Shown here in pieces: positions 1-7,807 of a DNA stretch of 64,000 nt (positions within the stretch are counted from its first letter, which is position 1; each line of letters begins with the position of its first letter). The DNA is taken from positions 62,001-126,000 of the forward strand of contig SVNZ01000001.1 of assembly GCA_015066595.1 (NCBI GenBank), read 5' to 3'. The notes under the pieces are model-generated. The model had not been told where the DNA came from, did no database searches, and was given only the letters and a program-made list of their open reading frames with translations. Source of the stretch: Oscillospiraceae bacterium. Its GTDB lineage: Bacteria; Bacillota; Clostridia; Oscillospirales; Acutalibacteraceae. Position numbers and translations under genes: made by a program.

Positions 1-324
1 GAGTTTATTGCCAGAGTTGATGAAATTATTGTGTTCAAACAGCTTAGCAAAGAAAGCTTCGTCAACATTGCGCATTTGATGCTTTCAGAATACATTGATA
101 CATTAGCAGAAAAAGGCATCGACTTCAGGTTTGATGACAAAGCGTGCGAGTATTTAGCTAACAAATCCTGCTCCGGCAAGAGCGGAGCTAGAGACTTGCG
201 CAACCTTATCCGCAAAGAAGTCGAAGACAAGATTACTGGTGAGCTGATTGTAGCAGGAGAGGGTTCACTTTCCGCTATCTCAGTTTCAGCAAATGACTCA
301 GAGCTTCTAGTGCAGTCAATTTAA
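1..324 (+). CDS. Clp-family AAA+ ATPase, C-terminal end (partial)
   Basis: Only the last 107 codons are in the window; the frame is open from base 1 with no stop, so the gene starts upstream. The first residues, EFIARVDEIIVF, match the conserved motif of the second AAA+ module of ClpA/ClpB/ClpC proteins. They are followed by a small alpha-helical domain with the sensor-2 signature SGARDLRNLIRKEVED, whose arginine contacts ATP. In the family this region drives hexamerisation and ATP-dependent unfolding of protein substrates for ClpP or for disaggregation. The N-terminal domain and any ClpP-binding loop are not visible, so ClpA, ClpB and ClpC cannot be told apart. The tail after residue 85 is short, and a strong terminator follows at once. 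Confidence 0.85.
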   Translation, partial: EFIARVDEIIVFKQLSKESFVNIAHLMLSEYIDTLAEKGIDFRFDDKACEYLANKSCSGKSGARDLRNLIRKEVEDKITGELIVAGEGSLSAISVSANDSELLVQSI

Positions 325-334
325 AACAGATTCA

Positions 335-361
335 GGCACCCATATTTTGGGTGCCTTTTTT
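335..361 (+). terminator. Rho-independent terminator of the Clp ATPase gene
   Basis: Perfect 7-bp stem GGCACCC/GGGTGCC with a 7-nt loop, followed by six T residues, 11 bases after the stop codon. Confidence 0.93.
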
Positions 362-401
362 ACCGCTTGAATATCAAAAGTAGCCGAATACTCATCTTAT
401 A

Positions 402-430
402 TTGAATTCAAAATTCAGCGGTGATACTAT
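402..430 (+). promoter_or_regulatory. Promoter of the LytTR-DUF3021 operon
   Basis: TTGAAT and TACTAT are separated by 17 bases. The expected start, near 437, would leave a very short leader before the GGAGG at 441. Predicted by eye only. Confidence 0.5.
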
Positions 431-452
431 GATTATGCAAGGAGGAATGTTT

Positions 453-884
453 ATGAAATTTTCACTCTTTATTGATGAAAATCACGATGAAGAAGTTATC
501 GTGTATGTTCACAGCATCAATAAAACCGTTGAGCAGATAAAAGCTGTTTTAGAGGAATCATCAGCCGAATTGATCGGCTACAAAGACAAGTTGTCAGTTA
601 TTGTTGATTTAGATACAATCGTTTGTTTCAGTGTCGAAAACAACAGAGTCTACGCTATAACAACAAGCGATAAGCTTTATCTAAAAAACAGGTTGTATCA
701 GCTAGAGCAAAAATTACCTAATAATTTTATAAAGATAAATCAGTCGTGCATAGCTAATATAAAGCAGATAAAATGCTTTGATTCGTCAATCTCAGGAACA
801 TTACTTGTAAAGTTTAAAAACGGTTTTGAAGACTATGTGTCTCGTCGACAAATAAAATTTGTTAAAGAAAGGTTAGGTTTATAA
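453..884 (+). CDS. LytTR-domain DNA-binding regulator
   Basis: Protein of 143 residues. The C-terminal two thirds read as a LytTR DNA-binding domain: the run from VIVDLDTIVCFSVENNRVYA through NNFIKINQSCIANIKQI to YVSRRQIKFVKERLGL carries the typical 'F..i..S..vN...I' and 'SRR....k..l' patterns. There is no receiver domain, so this is a stand-alone LytTR protein, not a two-component response regulator. The in-frame codons before 453 are discarded because GGAGG at 441-445 sits 7 nt before this ATG. The next gene starts 2 nt after the stop and encodes a DUF3021 membrane protein. LytTR-DUF3021 pairs are recurrent in Firmicutes; the membrane protein is thought to modulate the regulator. The target genes are unknown. 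Confidence 0.85.
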   Translation: MKFSLFIDENHDEEVIVYVHSINKTVEQIKAVLEESSAELIGYKDKLSVIVDLDTIVCFSVENNRVYAITTSDKLYLKNRLYQLEQKLPNNFIKINQSCIANIKQIKCFDSSISGTLLVKFKNGFEDYVSRRQIKFVKERLGL

Positions 885-886
885 TT

Positions 887-1303
887 ATGAACAAATATGT
901 AAAAGAGTTTTTTCACCGTGGGTTAATGTTTTCCGGCTTTGGCCCGATAGTAGCAGGCATAGTGTACTATATCGTTTCGTTTACTGACTCAAACTTTCAG
1001 CTTACGGGAAAGCAAGTTTTGATAGCGATTATCTCAACGTATTTTCTGGCTTTTATCCAGGCAGGCGTGTCAGTGTTCAATCAGATTGAGCACTGGTCAC
1101 TACCCAAATCGCTGTTGTTTCATTTTTTGTCATTGTATATAGCATATGTGTCGTGCTATTTAGTGAACACATGGATTCCGTTTGACATTACAGTGATACT
1201 GATTTTTACAGCCATTTTTGTTGTTATTTATTTTGTTATATGGTTCACTGTATATTTTATAGTAAAGTCAACGAGTGAAAATCTAAATAAAAAACTTAAC
1301 TAA
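887..1303 (+). CDS. DUF3021 family membrane protein
   Basis: Protein of 138 residues with four predicted membrane helices, at about residues 12-31, 43-62, 73-93 and 103-127, and a short basic C-terminal tail. Size, topology and the position directly behind a stand-alone LytTR regulator match DUF3021, whose members are partner membrane proteins of such regulators. The likely role, inferred from the family, is to hold or inhibit the LytTR protein at the membrane. No catalytic motif is visible. The gene is 2 nt from the regulator, so the two are co-translated, and the operon ends at the hairpin that follows. Confidence 0.8.
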   Translation: MNKYVKEFFHRGLMFSGFGPIVAGIVYYIVSFTDSNFQLTGKQVLIAIISTYFLAFIQAGVSVFNQIEHWSLPKSLLFHFLSLYIAYVSCYLVNTWIPFDITVILIFTAIFVVIYFVIWFTVYFIVKSTSENLNKKLN

Positions 1304-1308
1304 AAAAA

Positions 1309-1331
1309 GGCGTAGAGAAATCTACGCCTTT
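1309..1331. terminator. Bidirectional terminator
   Basis: GGCGTAGA/TCTACGCC stem with a GAAA loop, flanked by seven A on the left and TTT on the right. It serves the DUF3021 gene and, on the other strand, the Crp/Fnr gene. Confidence 0.85.
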
Positions 1332-1333
1332 AA

Positions 1334-2008
1334 TTATTGTGTCAGCTCAAACAAACGCTTTTTGTCAAGTATCTTAACACCTCTGCGTGAAAGCTCTACA
1401 ATACCTTCGTTTTCAAAGTATTTGAGCATTCTGGATACAACCTCTCTTGCAGAACCCATATATTTAGCGATAAGACTGTGTGTTAGCATTACCGTGTTTG
1501 TTTGAGTACGGTTTATTTCATCAAGTAAAAAAATCGCTAGCCTTTTATCCATACTCATAAACAAAATTTGTTGCATAATCCACATAATATTAGAAAAGCT
1601 TTCAACCGTTGTCTCAAGTGCATAAACTCTGGCTTGCGGATAATTATTGTTGATTCTTTCAAAAGCATCACCGTTTATATAGTAACATTCGCTTTGCTCT
1701 TCAGCATCAACAAAAACATCAAAAGAAATAGGCTGTGCAATAAACGACGCAGAAAGAATACATAGCTCGTTTTTGTGGATTCTCATCAGAGTAAGCTCTT
1801 TACCGTCTTCTGATATCATATAAACCCTAAGACTGCCTTTTATCAGGAATATCACACCGCCTACATCATTCCCGTCGTAGATCTTTGAGCCTTTATCAAA
1901 TATCTTTGTAGCAGTGTTTTTGCACAAGTATTCTTTGTCTATATCAGAAAGAGTGTCCCAAAAAGGAAAACGTTCTTTATAGATTTCACTGTAAGCTTCA
2001 TATTTCAA
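1334..2008 (-). CDS. Crp/Fnr family transcriptional regulator
   Basis: About 224 residues: an N-terminal cyclic-nucleotide-binding-like beta barrel (roughly 20-135, including GGVIFLIKGSLRVYMISEDG and ELCILSASF), a dimerisation helix, then a winged helix (about 160-224) with the recognition-helix pattern LIAKYMGSAREVVSRMLKYFENEGIV. There is no N-terminal Fe-S cysteine cluster of the FNR type, so the effector is unknown. Family members switch redox, carbon or stress genes. The start chosen is the TTG at 2008, 5 nt behind GAGGTGA; a GTG at 2017 lies inside that ribosome site and is unlikely. A perfect 15-bp palindrome of Crp type lies 16 bp upstream, suggesting autoregulation. The gene is monocistronic and divergent from the DUF1874-like gene. 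Confidence 0.88.
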   Translation of the reverse strand: MKYEAYSEIYKERFPFWDTLSDIDKEYLCKNTATKIFDKGSKIYDGNDVGGVIFLIKGSLRVYMISEDGKELTLMRIHKNELCILSASFIAQPISFDVFVDAEEQSECYYINGDAFERINNNYPQARVYALETTVESFSNIMWIMQQILFMSMDKRLAIFLLDEINRTQTNTVMLTHSLIAKYMGSAREVVSRMLKYFENEGIVELSRRGVKILDKKRLFELTQ

Positions 2009-2023
2009 GAAAATCACCTCTTT

Positions 2024-2038
2024 TGTGACTAAGTCACA
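2024..2038. promoter_or_regulatory. Crp/Fnr-type operator palindrome
   Basis: TGTGAC-TAA-GTCACA, a perfect inverted repeat just upstream of the Crp/Fnr gene. It resembles the TGTGA...TCACA class of sites, though with a shorter spacer than the classical Crp box. Probably the regulator's own operator, and possibly also that of the divergent gene at 2134. Confidence 0.55.
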
Positions 2039-2133
2039 GAAATACTTTTAAACATAAAGTAAAATAACATCAAGATAAAGGAATCGGTACTAAAAACTTA
2101 ATATTCCTAATACAATATCAAAGGAGGATTTTT

Positions 2134-2514
2134 ATGAACGCTAATAATTTACCTTTATTGTTACTCGACAACAGCTCGATGATGAGCGTAATCAACGAGG
2201 GAGAATTCAGATGCTCTAATATGTCTTTTGAGGATGCAAAAATGCTCCTCGAAATTTTCGACGAAAAAGAATACCTGAAATGCTTTTCCAACCCCGCTAT
2301 CGAGTCTGTGATGTTTTCACAGCTTGGTATTGAAATGCGAGCATTTGAGTACAAGCACATCAGAAATATGCGAGTAAATCAGCAGGCAATCGTGTTCAAG
2401 CTCTACACAACACCATCGGCATCAAACCCGATTATTCAGGCAGATGATGGGGTAGAGGCAAAGAAAATCCAGAACGTATATGCTTATTGCCAGCATCTAA
2501 TCAGAGTTAAATAA
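2134..2514 (+). CDS. DUF1874-like small protein (STIV B116/ring-nuclease fold candidate)
   Basis: Protein of 126 residues behind an ideal AAAGGAGG site. I do not recognise it firmly. The layout LPLLLLDNSS...GEFRCSNMSFEDAKMLL...IESVMFSQLGIEM...NQQAIVFKLYTTP resembles DUF1874, the family of archaeal-virus B116, ICEBs1 YddF and the anti-CRISPR ring nuclease AcrIII-1. In AcrIII-1 the catalytic histidine lies in an 'IGH.ST' loop and a glutamate in 'R..EG'. Here the corresponding stretches read NPAIESVMFS and YTTPSASN, so both residues appear lost. If the homology is real, this is a non-nuclease relative. It is monocistronic with its own terminator. It could also be an unrelated orphan of about 13 kDa. 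Confidence 0.45.
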   Translation: MNANNLPLLLLDNSSMMSVINEGEFRCSNMSFEDAKMLLEIFDEKEYLKCFSNPAIESVMFSQLGIEMRAFEYKHIRNMRVNQQAIVFKLYTTPSASNPIIQADDGVEAKKIQNVYAYCQHLIRVK

Positions 2515-2533
2515 TAACTATATTTTATCACAG

Positions 2534-2569
2534 CATCCGTAGTGCGCACAAGTGCTACGGATGTTTTTT
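2534..2569 (+). terminator. Terminator of the DUF1874-like gene
   Basis: CATCCGTAG/CTACGGATG 9-bp stem with a 12-nt loop, followed by six T. Confidence 0.9.
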
Positions 2570-2572
2570 ATA

Positions 2573-2605
2573 CAAAAAGTGGCTGAGCTAACACTCAGCC
2601 ACTTT
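2573..2605 (-). terminator. Terminator of the ABC exporter operon
   Basis: AAAGTGGCTGAG/CTCAGCCACTTT 12-bp stem with a 6-nt loop. On the minus strand it is followed by a short T-rich run. Confidence 0.85.
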
Positions 2606-2657
2606 AATTATTACATCAAGTTGTAGAAATCGTTTTGACAAACCAATGATTTAGATT

Positions 2658-4424
2658 TTATTTGTTGTCCGAGAACTGGCTGTTATAAAGCTTAGCATAT
2701 AAACCGTCTTTAGCCATAAGCTCTTCGTGGTTTCCAACCTCAAGGATGTCACCGTCTTGCATATACAATATATTATTGGCATCTTTGATAGTAGAAAGCC
2801 TGTGAGCGATGATGAACGATGTTCTGCCTTTCATCATTTCGTTCATAGCTTCCTGAATCATAACCTCAGTACGTGTATCTACAGAAGATGTAGCTTCGTC
2901 CAAAATCATGATAGGTGGGTTGTTGAGCATAGCTCTCGCTATAGTCAGGAGCTGTCTTTGACCCTGAGCTATATTACTTGCACCTTCGTGCAGTACAAAG
3001 TCGTATCCACCAGGAAGGGTGCGTATAAACGCATCAGCTCGTGCTTTTTTAGCAGCCTCTTCAACTTCTTCATCAGTAGCATCTAACTTACCATAGCGAA
3101 TATTCTCTCTGATAGTACCGTTGTACAGCCATGTGTCCTGTAGTACCATACCAAAAATTTCACGTAAGCGTGAGCGTTTCATATCTCTGATATCAACACC
3201 ATCGATTCTTATAGCGCCTTTTCTGACATCGTAGAAACGCATAATAAGGTTTACAAGTGTAGTTTTGCCGGCACCTGTAGGACCAACGATAGCAGTTTTC
3301 TCTCCTGCACCGATTGTGATATCAAGATCAGTAATAAGTGTCTGATGTGGCAGATATCCAAATCTGATGTGATCAAAGTCAACTTCACCCTTGAGCTTTT
3401 CAGGGAACTGAGGGTTTTCTATGTCAGGAACTTCTTCTTTTTCATCTAAGAACTCAAAAATTCTCGCAGCAGCAGAACCTGTAGCCTGAATTGTGTTAGC
3501 AATTTGCATTACCTGAGTGAGTGGCTGAGAGAACTGTCTTAAATAAAGTGTGAATGACTGAATCATACCTACTGACAGTCCAGCAAAAATAGCCATCAAC
3601 GCACCGATGATTGACACCAGTGTATATCCAAGGTTTGTCATGTTCTGCATAATAGGGGTGAGCGTACCTGCCAAAAACTGACCATCTTTAGAAGATTCAT
3701 AAAGGTCTTCGTTAGTTTCTTCAAAGCTCTTTATAACACTTTCTTCTCTACCAAATACAGTAACAACATTGTGTCCTGAGTAATATTCTTCAACAAGACC
3801 GTTGAGCTCACCTGTACCGCCTTGCTGAGCATTGAATTTTTGCTGGGATTTTTTAGCAATTTTTGCAGCAGCATAAAGCGCAAACGGTACAACTACAAGT
3901 CCAACAAGAGTTAGCACACCGCTGATGTTGAGCATAACGATAAAGATGATAACGATAGTGAAGATAGCGTTTAATATCTGATATATACTCTGTTGCAAAG
4001 AGTTCGACACAGTATCAACATCATTAGTAACACGACTCAATATGTCACCATATGAATTTGTATCATAGTAGTTGAGTGGAAGCTTGGAAAGTTTGTAGTC
4101 AACTTTTTTTCTAAGGTCATAGATAGTGCTCTCAGAAACTGATACGATGAGTGATGTGCCGATATAAGACAGTATAGCATTTAATGCATAAGCACACCCC
4201 ATCATTAATAAGAATTTGAGAAACGATCCGTCGCCCTCTTTTCCCATAAGAAGTTCTGATAGTGCGTTTGTAGCGTTACCCATGAGCAACGGTGCCGCAG
4301 CATAAGCAAAAGTTGATATAAAAACAACAATTATAGCCAGTATAAGCTTAAATCTATACGGTTTCATACAAGCAAACAATCTCTTGTATGCACCGTTTCT
4401 TTTGGAAGGTTTAACAGTTTTCAT
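2658..4424 (-). CDS. ABC exporter half-transporter, consensus-site subunit
   Basis: About 588 residues: six membrane helices (roughly 30-320) and one nucleotide-binding domain with Walker A GPTGAGKTTL, signature NIAQGQRQLL, Walker B IMILDEATSSVD with the catalytic glutamate, and the H-loop IAHRLST. With the upstream gene it forms a heterodimeric type IV exporter of the BmrCD/LmrCD/TM287-288 class, which exports drugs or peptides and lipids. The signature motif is IAQGQ instead of LSGGQ, a variant common in this subfamily. The ATG at 4424 lies one base after the stop of the upstream gene (TAA-T-ATG), with GGAGG inside that gene's end, so translation is coupled. Regulation probably comes from the adjacent PadR gene. 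Confidence 0.92.
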   Translation of the reverse strand: MKTVKPSKRNGAYKRLFACMKPYRFKLILAIIVVFISTFAYAAAPLLMGNATNALSELLMGKEGDGSFLKFLLMMGCAYALNAILSYIGTSLIVSVSESTIYDLRKKVDYKLSKLPLNYYDTNSYGDILSRVTNDVDTVSNSLQQSIYQILNAIFTIVIIFIVMLNISGVLTLVGLVVVPFALYAAAKIAKKSQQKFNAQQGGTGELNGLVEEYYSGHNVVTVFGREESVIKSFEETNEDLYESSKDGQFLAGTLTPIMQNMTNLGYTLVSIIGALMAIFAGLSVGMIQSFTLYLRQFSQPLTQVMQIANTIQATGSAAARIFEFLDEKEEVPDIENPQFPEKLKGEVDFDHIRFGYLPHQTLITDLDITIGAGEKTAIVGPTGAGKTTLVNLIMRFYDVRKGAIRIDGVDIRDMKRSRLREIFGMVLQDTWLYNGTIRENIRYGKLDATDEEVEEAAKKARADAFIRTLPGGYDFVLHEGASNIAQGQRQLLTIARAMLNNPPIMILDEATSSVDTRTEVMIQEAMNEMMKGRTSFIIAHRLSTIKDANNILYMQDGDILEVGNHEELMAKDGLYAKLYNSQFSDNK

Positions 4425-4425
4425 A

Positions 4426-6156
4426 TTATTCACCCTCCTTACTCATCTGAGAATCCACAATTTCCTTGTAAACATCGCAAGTCTTAACAAGTTCATCGTG
4501 AGTACCCATACCGACGACCTCACCTTTTTCAACAACGATGATTCTGTCAGCGTCAATAATAGTAGAAATTCTCTGCGCAACAATAACAACAGTAGCTTCG
4601 CCGGTTTCTGCGGATAGCGCATGGCGCAATGCTTTGTCTGTCTTGAAGTCAAGTGCTGAGAACGAGTCATCAAAAACGTAAATTTCAGGTTTTCTGACGA
4701 TAGCTCGTGCAATAGCAAGACGCTGTCTTTGACCACCTGATACGTTAGTGCCTCCCTGTGAAATACGAGAGTTAAAACCTTCGTCCTTTTTCATAACAAA
4801 GTCATATGACTGAGCGATTTTAACAGCTTCTTCGATTCTGTCTTCATCAGCATTCTTATCACCGAAAGCGATGTTAGAGTCGATAGTACCTGAGAAAAGC
4901 ACTGCTTTCTGTGGGACAAAACCGATTTTATTTCTAAGCACTTTTGTGTCGTAATCCCTGACATCAACACCATCTACAAGAACCTGACCCTCAGTCACAT
5001 CATAAAGTCGAGGAATAAGGTTGACGATGGTTGATTTACCCATACCTGTACCACCGATGATAGCGGTAGTTTCACCGGGCTTAGCCTCAAAAGAAAGATT
5101 CTTGATTGCAGGTACATCAGCACCGGGATATGTGAAAGAAACGTTTTTGAAAGTGAGATAGCCTTTCTGCTCAGTGTTGTCCTTGGTTTCAACTTTGTTT
5201 TTGATAACAGGTTCAGTTTCGAGTACTTCGAGTGCTCTAGATGCAGCAGTAGAAGCACGAGGCAACTGAACAAATACCAAAGTGAGCATGATAACAGCCA
5301 TCATAATCTGCATGATGTACTGAATAATAGCCATAATCTCACCGATAGTGTAGTCAAAACCTTTGTTTATACTCTGGTTAGCAGCCATCAGCATTACCAT
5401 AGCTGCTGTGAAAGAGAGTATAATTGTCAGCACCGGCATAACAGCGTTAGTGGTTCTCTGTAGCTTCATATTGCTTCTTTTGTAGTCGTTGTTGATTTCT
5501 TCAAACTTCTTTGACTCAAAATCAATAGTACCAAAAGCACGGATAACTCTTACACCTGTCAGCTTTTCTCTAAGAACCAGATTGATTCTGTCGATTTTAC
5601 CTTGAATTCTAGTCGACAGAGGAATAGCGATCTTAGCGATTATTACAAGCACAACGCACATCAGCGGGATAGAAATAACCAGTACGCCCGAAAGCTGTGG
5701 AGAGCTGGAAATAGCTAAGATGATACCGCAGATACACATAATAGGTGCCTGAAAAGCGATTCTTAAGCACTGGTTTAAAAATGTCTGTACTTGAGTTATG
5801 TCGTTGTTAGTTCTTGTAATGAGTGAAGATGCAGTGAATCTGTCGATTTCAGTCTGTGAAAAATACTGCACTTTTCTGAAAATTTTTGAGCGCAGATTTC
5901 TACCTACACCCATAGAAACAGTAGCAGAAAGCCTGCTGGTGGTAATGCCGCACCACAAACCAAAAGCAACCAAAGCTATCATAAATCCGCCTACTCTCAG
6001 CACCATAGCAACATCTTCATTTGGAATTGCAATGTCAATAAGTCGTATGAGCAGTGAAGGCAGACCGAGTGCTGCCATAGTAGTACCGATAGTGGTCAGT
6101 ATTATGAACAGCAGTTGTTTTTTATAGGAAAAAAGTTCCTTGAATACACATTTCAT
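4426..6156 (-). CDS. ABC exporter half-transporter, degenerate-site subunit
   Basis: Protein of 576 residues: six membrane helices (about 12-300) and an ATP-binding domain with Walker A GGTGMGKSTI, signature VSGGQRQRLAIARA and Walker B IYVFDDSFSALD. The usual catalytic glutamate after the Walker B aspartate is aspartate here, and the H-loop histidine is replaced (VAQRIST). One inactive and one active ATP site is the hallmark of asymmetric heterodimeric exporters, so this is the partner of the gene that follows after one base. The ATG at 6156 has GGAG upstream. An HdeD-like membrane protein gene precedes it by 18 nt and is probably in the same transcript. Confidence 0.92.
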   Translation of the reverse strand: MKCVFKELFSYKKQLLFIILTTIGTTMAALGLPSLLIRLIDIAIPNEDVAMVLRVGGFMIALVAFGLWCGITTSRLSATVSMGVGRNLRSKIFRKVQYFSQTEIDRFTASSLITRTNNDITQVQTFLNQCLRIAFQAPIMCICGIILAISSSPQLSGVLVISIPLMCVVLVIIAKIAIPLSTRIQGKIDRINLVLREKLTGVRVIRAFGTIDFESKKFEEINNDYKRSNMKLQRTTNAVMPVLTIILSFTAAMVMLMAANQSINKGFDYTIGEIMAIIQYIMQIMMAVIMLTLVFVQLPRASTAASRALEVLETEPVIKNKVETKDNTEQKGYLTFKNVSFTYPGADVPAIKNLSFEAKPGETTAIIGGTGMGKSTIVNLIPRLYDVTEGQVLVDGVDVRDYDTKVLRNKIGFVPQKAVLFSGTIDSNIAFGDKNADEDRIEEAVKIAQSYDFVMKKDEGFNSRISQGGTNVSGGQRQRLAIARAIVRKPEIYVFDDSFSALDFKTDKALRHALSAETGEATVVIVAQRISTIIDADRIIVVEKGEVVGMGTHDELVKTCDVYKEIVDSQMSKEGE

Positions 6157-6174
6157 TTTTAATTCTCCAAAAAA

Positions 6175-6702
6175 TTAGTCCTTATCAAACACTGAACAGA
6201 TGAGTCTGATGCCATAGAATGTCAGGCCGAATCCCATTACATAACCCAGTGTCATAGTAGCATATATGAGGTGAGTACCGGCGTACATACCCATAAGTAT
6301 AACAAGTATGCCCAAAATTAACGTCAGCCACCAGCTCTTGTGCCCCTGCTTTTTTAGCTTGAAAGAAGAAACAGTTGAGTCAACACCACTGATAACAAGC
6401 CAAAGAGCAAAAAGAACAACGATGATGAGGTCAAATGTAGCTCGAAGATTAACATCAAACATAGCGATAACAGACAGCACAGCAGCACAAATAGCAAAAA
6501 TAAGACCTAAAGTACTGTTTACTATGAGCTTTTTACTTTCTTTGTTACGAGCATATTCAAAAATACCGCAAAAACCGATAACGCCCAAAAGCATCGTAAC
6601 TATCCAACCGGTAGTCATTAACGATGATGCACCTGGGAAAGCAAAGCAGTAAAATGCAGCAAATAATGAAAAAACACCCATAATACAGTTAAATACTTTC
6701 AT
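6175..6702 (-). CDS. HdeD/DUF308 family membrane protein
   Basis: About 175 residues with six predicted membrane helices in three pairs, an internal repeat pattern (GWIVTMLLGVIGFCGIFEYA, LWLVISGVDS, GYVMGFGLTFYGIRLI) and short polar loops. This is the topology of HdeD/DUF308 proteins; the Escherichia coli member is linked to acid resistance, but the biochemical role is unknown. The ATG at 6702 is chosen over the GTG at 6711 because AAGGGGTG lies directly upstream and overlaps that GTG. It is the first gene of the ABC exporter operon, which suggests a supporting role in the same membrane-stress response. Confidence 0.75.
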   Translation of the reverse strand: MKVFNCIMGVFSLFAAFYCFAFPGASSLMTTGWIVTMLLGVIGFCGIFEYARNKESKKLIVNSTLGLIFAICAAVLSVIAMFDVNLRATFDLIIVVLFALWLVISGVDSTVSSFKLKKQGHKSWWLTLILGILVILMGMYAGTHLIYATMTLGYVMGFGLTFYGIRLICSVFDKD

Positions 6703-6738
6703 AAATAACACCCCTTGTGTAAAAAAATATACATCAAA

Positions 6739-6767
6739 ATTATATATTATTCTAACGTATTATTCAA
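6739..6767 (-). promoter_or_regulatory. Promoter of the HdeD-ABC exporter operon
   Basis: TTGAAT and TATAAT separated by 17 bases on the minus strand, about 37 bases before the HdeD start codon. Confidence 0.6.
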
Positions 6768-6844
6768 TACTTTTCAGCGTCTTAATATTATGTTGATTTA
6801 GCTTTATATGACATTTTTTTGACATATTTATGAAGAAATACTAC

Positions 6845-6873
6845 TTGACACATAATACTATGTGTAGTATAGT
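6845..6873 (+). promoter_or_regulatory. padR promoter with embedded operator
   Basis: TTGACA-17-TATAGT. A perfect inverted repeat, ACACATA-ATAC-TATGTGT (6848-6865), fills the spacer and overlaps the -35. PadR proteins bind ATGT/ACAT-type palindromes, so this is the likely autoregulatory operator. Confidence 0.75.
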
Positions 6874-6894
6874 ATAAGCAAAGGGAGGTATAAT

Positions 6895-7218
6895 ATGGAT
6901 ATTCAACTTAAACGTGGATTACTTGACGTCTGTGTTTTGAAAGCTATAAAAAACGAAGATTCCTATGGATACAAAATCATAAAAGATATGAAACCCTTTG
7001 TCGAGATAAGCGAATCGACCTTGTACCCGATTTTAAGACGACTTGAATCGTCAGCAATGCTTACTGTAAAAACAGTTGAACATAACGGACGACTCAGAAA
7101 GTACTATCATATTACGCAAGATGGCGTAAAACGTATTGAAGAATTCAAAGAAGAATGGAACGAAATTGTATCAATATACAGATTTATTACAAAGGAGGAT
7201 AACGATGAATCAGTGTGA
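6895..7218 (+). CDS. PadR family transcriptional regulator
   Basis: Protein of 107 residues made of a PadR winged helix-turn-helix: GLLDVCVLKAIKNEDSYGYKIIKDM, then the wing-region signature STLYPILRRLESSAMLTV and RKYYHITQDGVKRIEEF. PadR repressors sense drugs, aromatics or envelope stress. AAAGGGAGG precedes the ATG. The last 14 bases overlap the DUF1700 gene, and the operon order PadR-DUF1700-DUF4097 is a common Firmicutes envelope-stress cassette. The promoter carries a PadR-like palindrome. The divergent ABC exporter may be a second target, as with LmrR and LmrCD, but that is inference. Confidence 0.93.
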   Translation: MDIQLKRGLLDVCVLKAIKNEDSYGYKIIKDMKPFVEISESTLYPILRRLESSAMLTVKTVEHNGRLRKYYHITQDGVKRIEEFKEEWNEIVSIYRFITKEDNDESV

Positions 7219-7807
7219 TTTTATTTGTGAGCTTAACAGCAGGCTTTCAGGCTTACCGGAAGAAGATATAAATAAGTCAGTTGACTATTACAGCGAGCTT
7301 ATCGACGATTACATAGAAGATGGAAAAAGTGAGGAAGAAGCAGTTGCTGCTTTAGGCAGTATCGACGATATAGTCAATCAGATATACAGTGATATACCGC
7401 TTTCAAAAATCGTGAAAGCAAAAGTAAAACCAAGTCGCACCCTCAAAGTATTGGAAATCATACTTATTGTACTTGGTTCACCTGTCTGGCTGAGTATCCT
7501 TATTGCAGTTTTTGCTGTTGTTTTTTCTATTTATGTATCTTTGTGGTGTGTGGTTATCTCTGTTTTTGCAGTTGGCATATCACTGTTTGTGTCCTCAGTT
7601 GCATTATTTTTAGCGTCTATTTATGTTTTGTTTGTTAAAGATGTGTTGCGTTTTGTAGCACTGCTTGGTGCGGCTTTTATGTGTGCTGGTTTAGGGCTAC
7701 TGATTATTATAGGTGCAAAATATCTTGCAAAAGCAATTTTGCTTTTAACTAAATGTACTGTAAAAGGTATTAAAAAGATGTTTATCAAAAAGGGGGAACT
7801 AAAGTGA
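7205..7807 (+). CDS. DUF1700 (HAAS-domain) membrane protein
   Basis: Protein of 200 residues. Residues 1-65 form the soluble HAAS-type helical domain (FICELNSRLSGLPEEDINKSVDYYSELIDDYIEDGKSEEEAVAALGSIDDIVNQI), typical of DUF1700. Three or four membrane helices follow, at about residues 82-190. Family members are co-encoded with PadR regulators and probably act as membrane sensors or modulators. The ATG at 7205 is preferred over upstream in-frame codons because AAAGGAGG lies just before it. The gene overlaps padR by 14 nt and the next gene by 4 nt, so the three are translationally coupled. Confidence 0.85.
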   Translation: MNQCDFICELNSRLSGLPEEDINKSVDYYSELIDDYIEDGKSEEEAVAALGSIDDIVNQIYSDIPLSKIVKAKVKPSRTLKVLEIILIVLGSPVWLSILIAVFAVVFSIYVSLWCVVISVFAVGISLFVSSVALFLASIYVLFVKDVLRFVALLGAAFMCAGLGLLIIIGAKYLAKAILLLTKCTVKGIKKMFIKKGELK

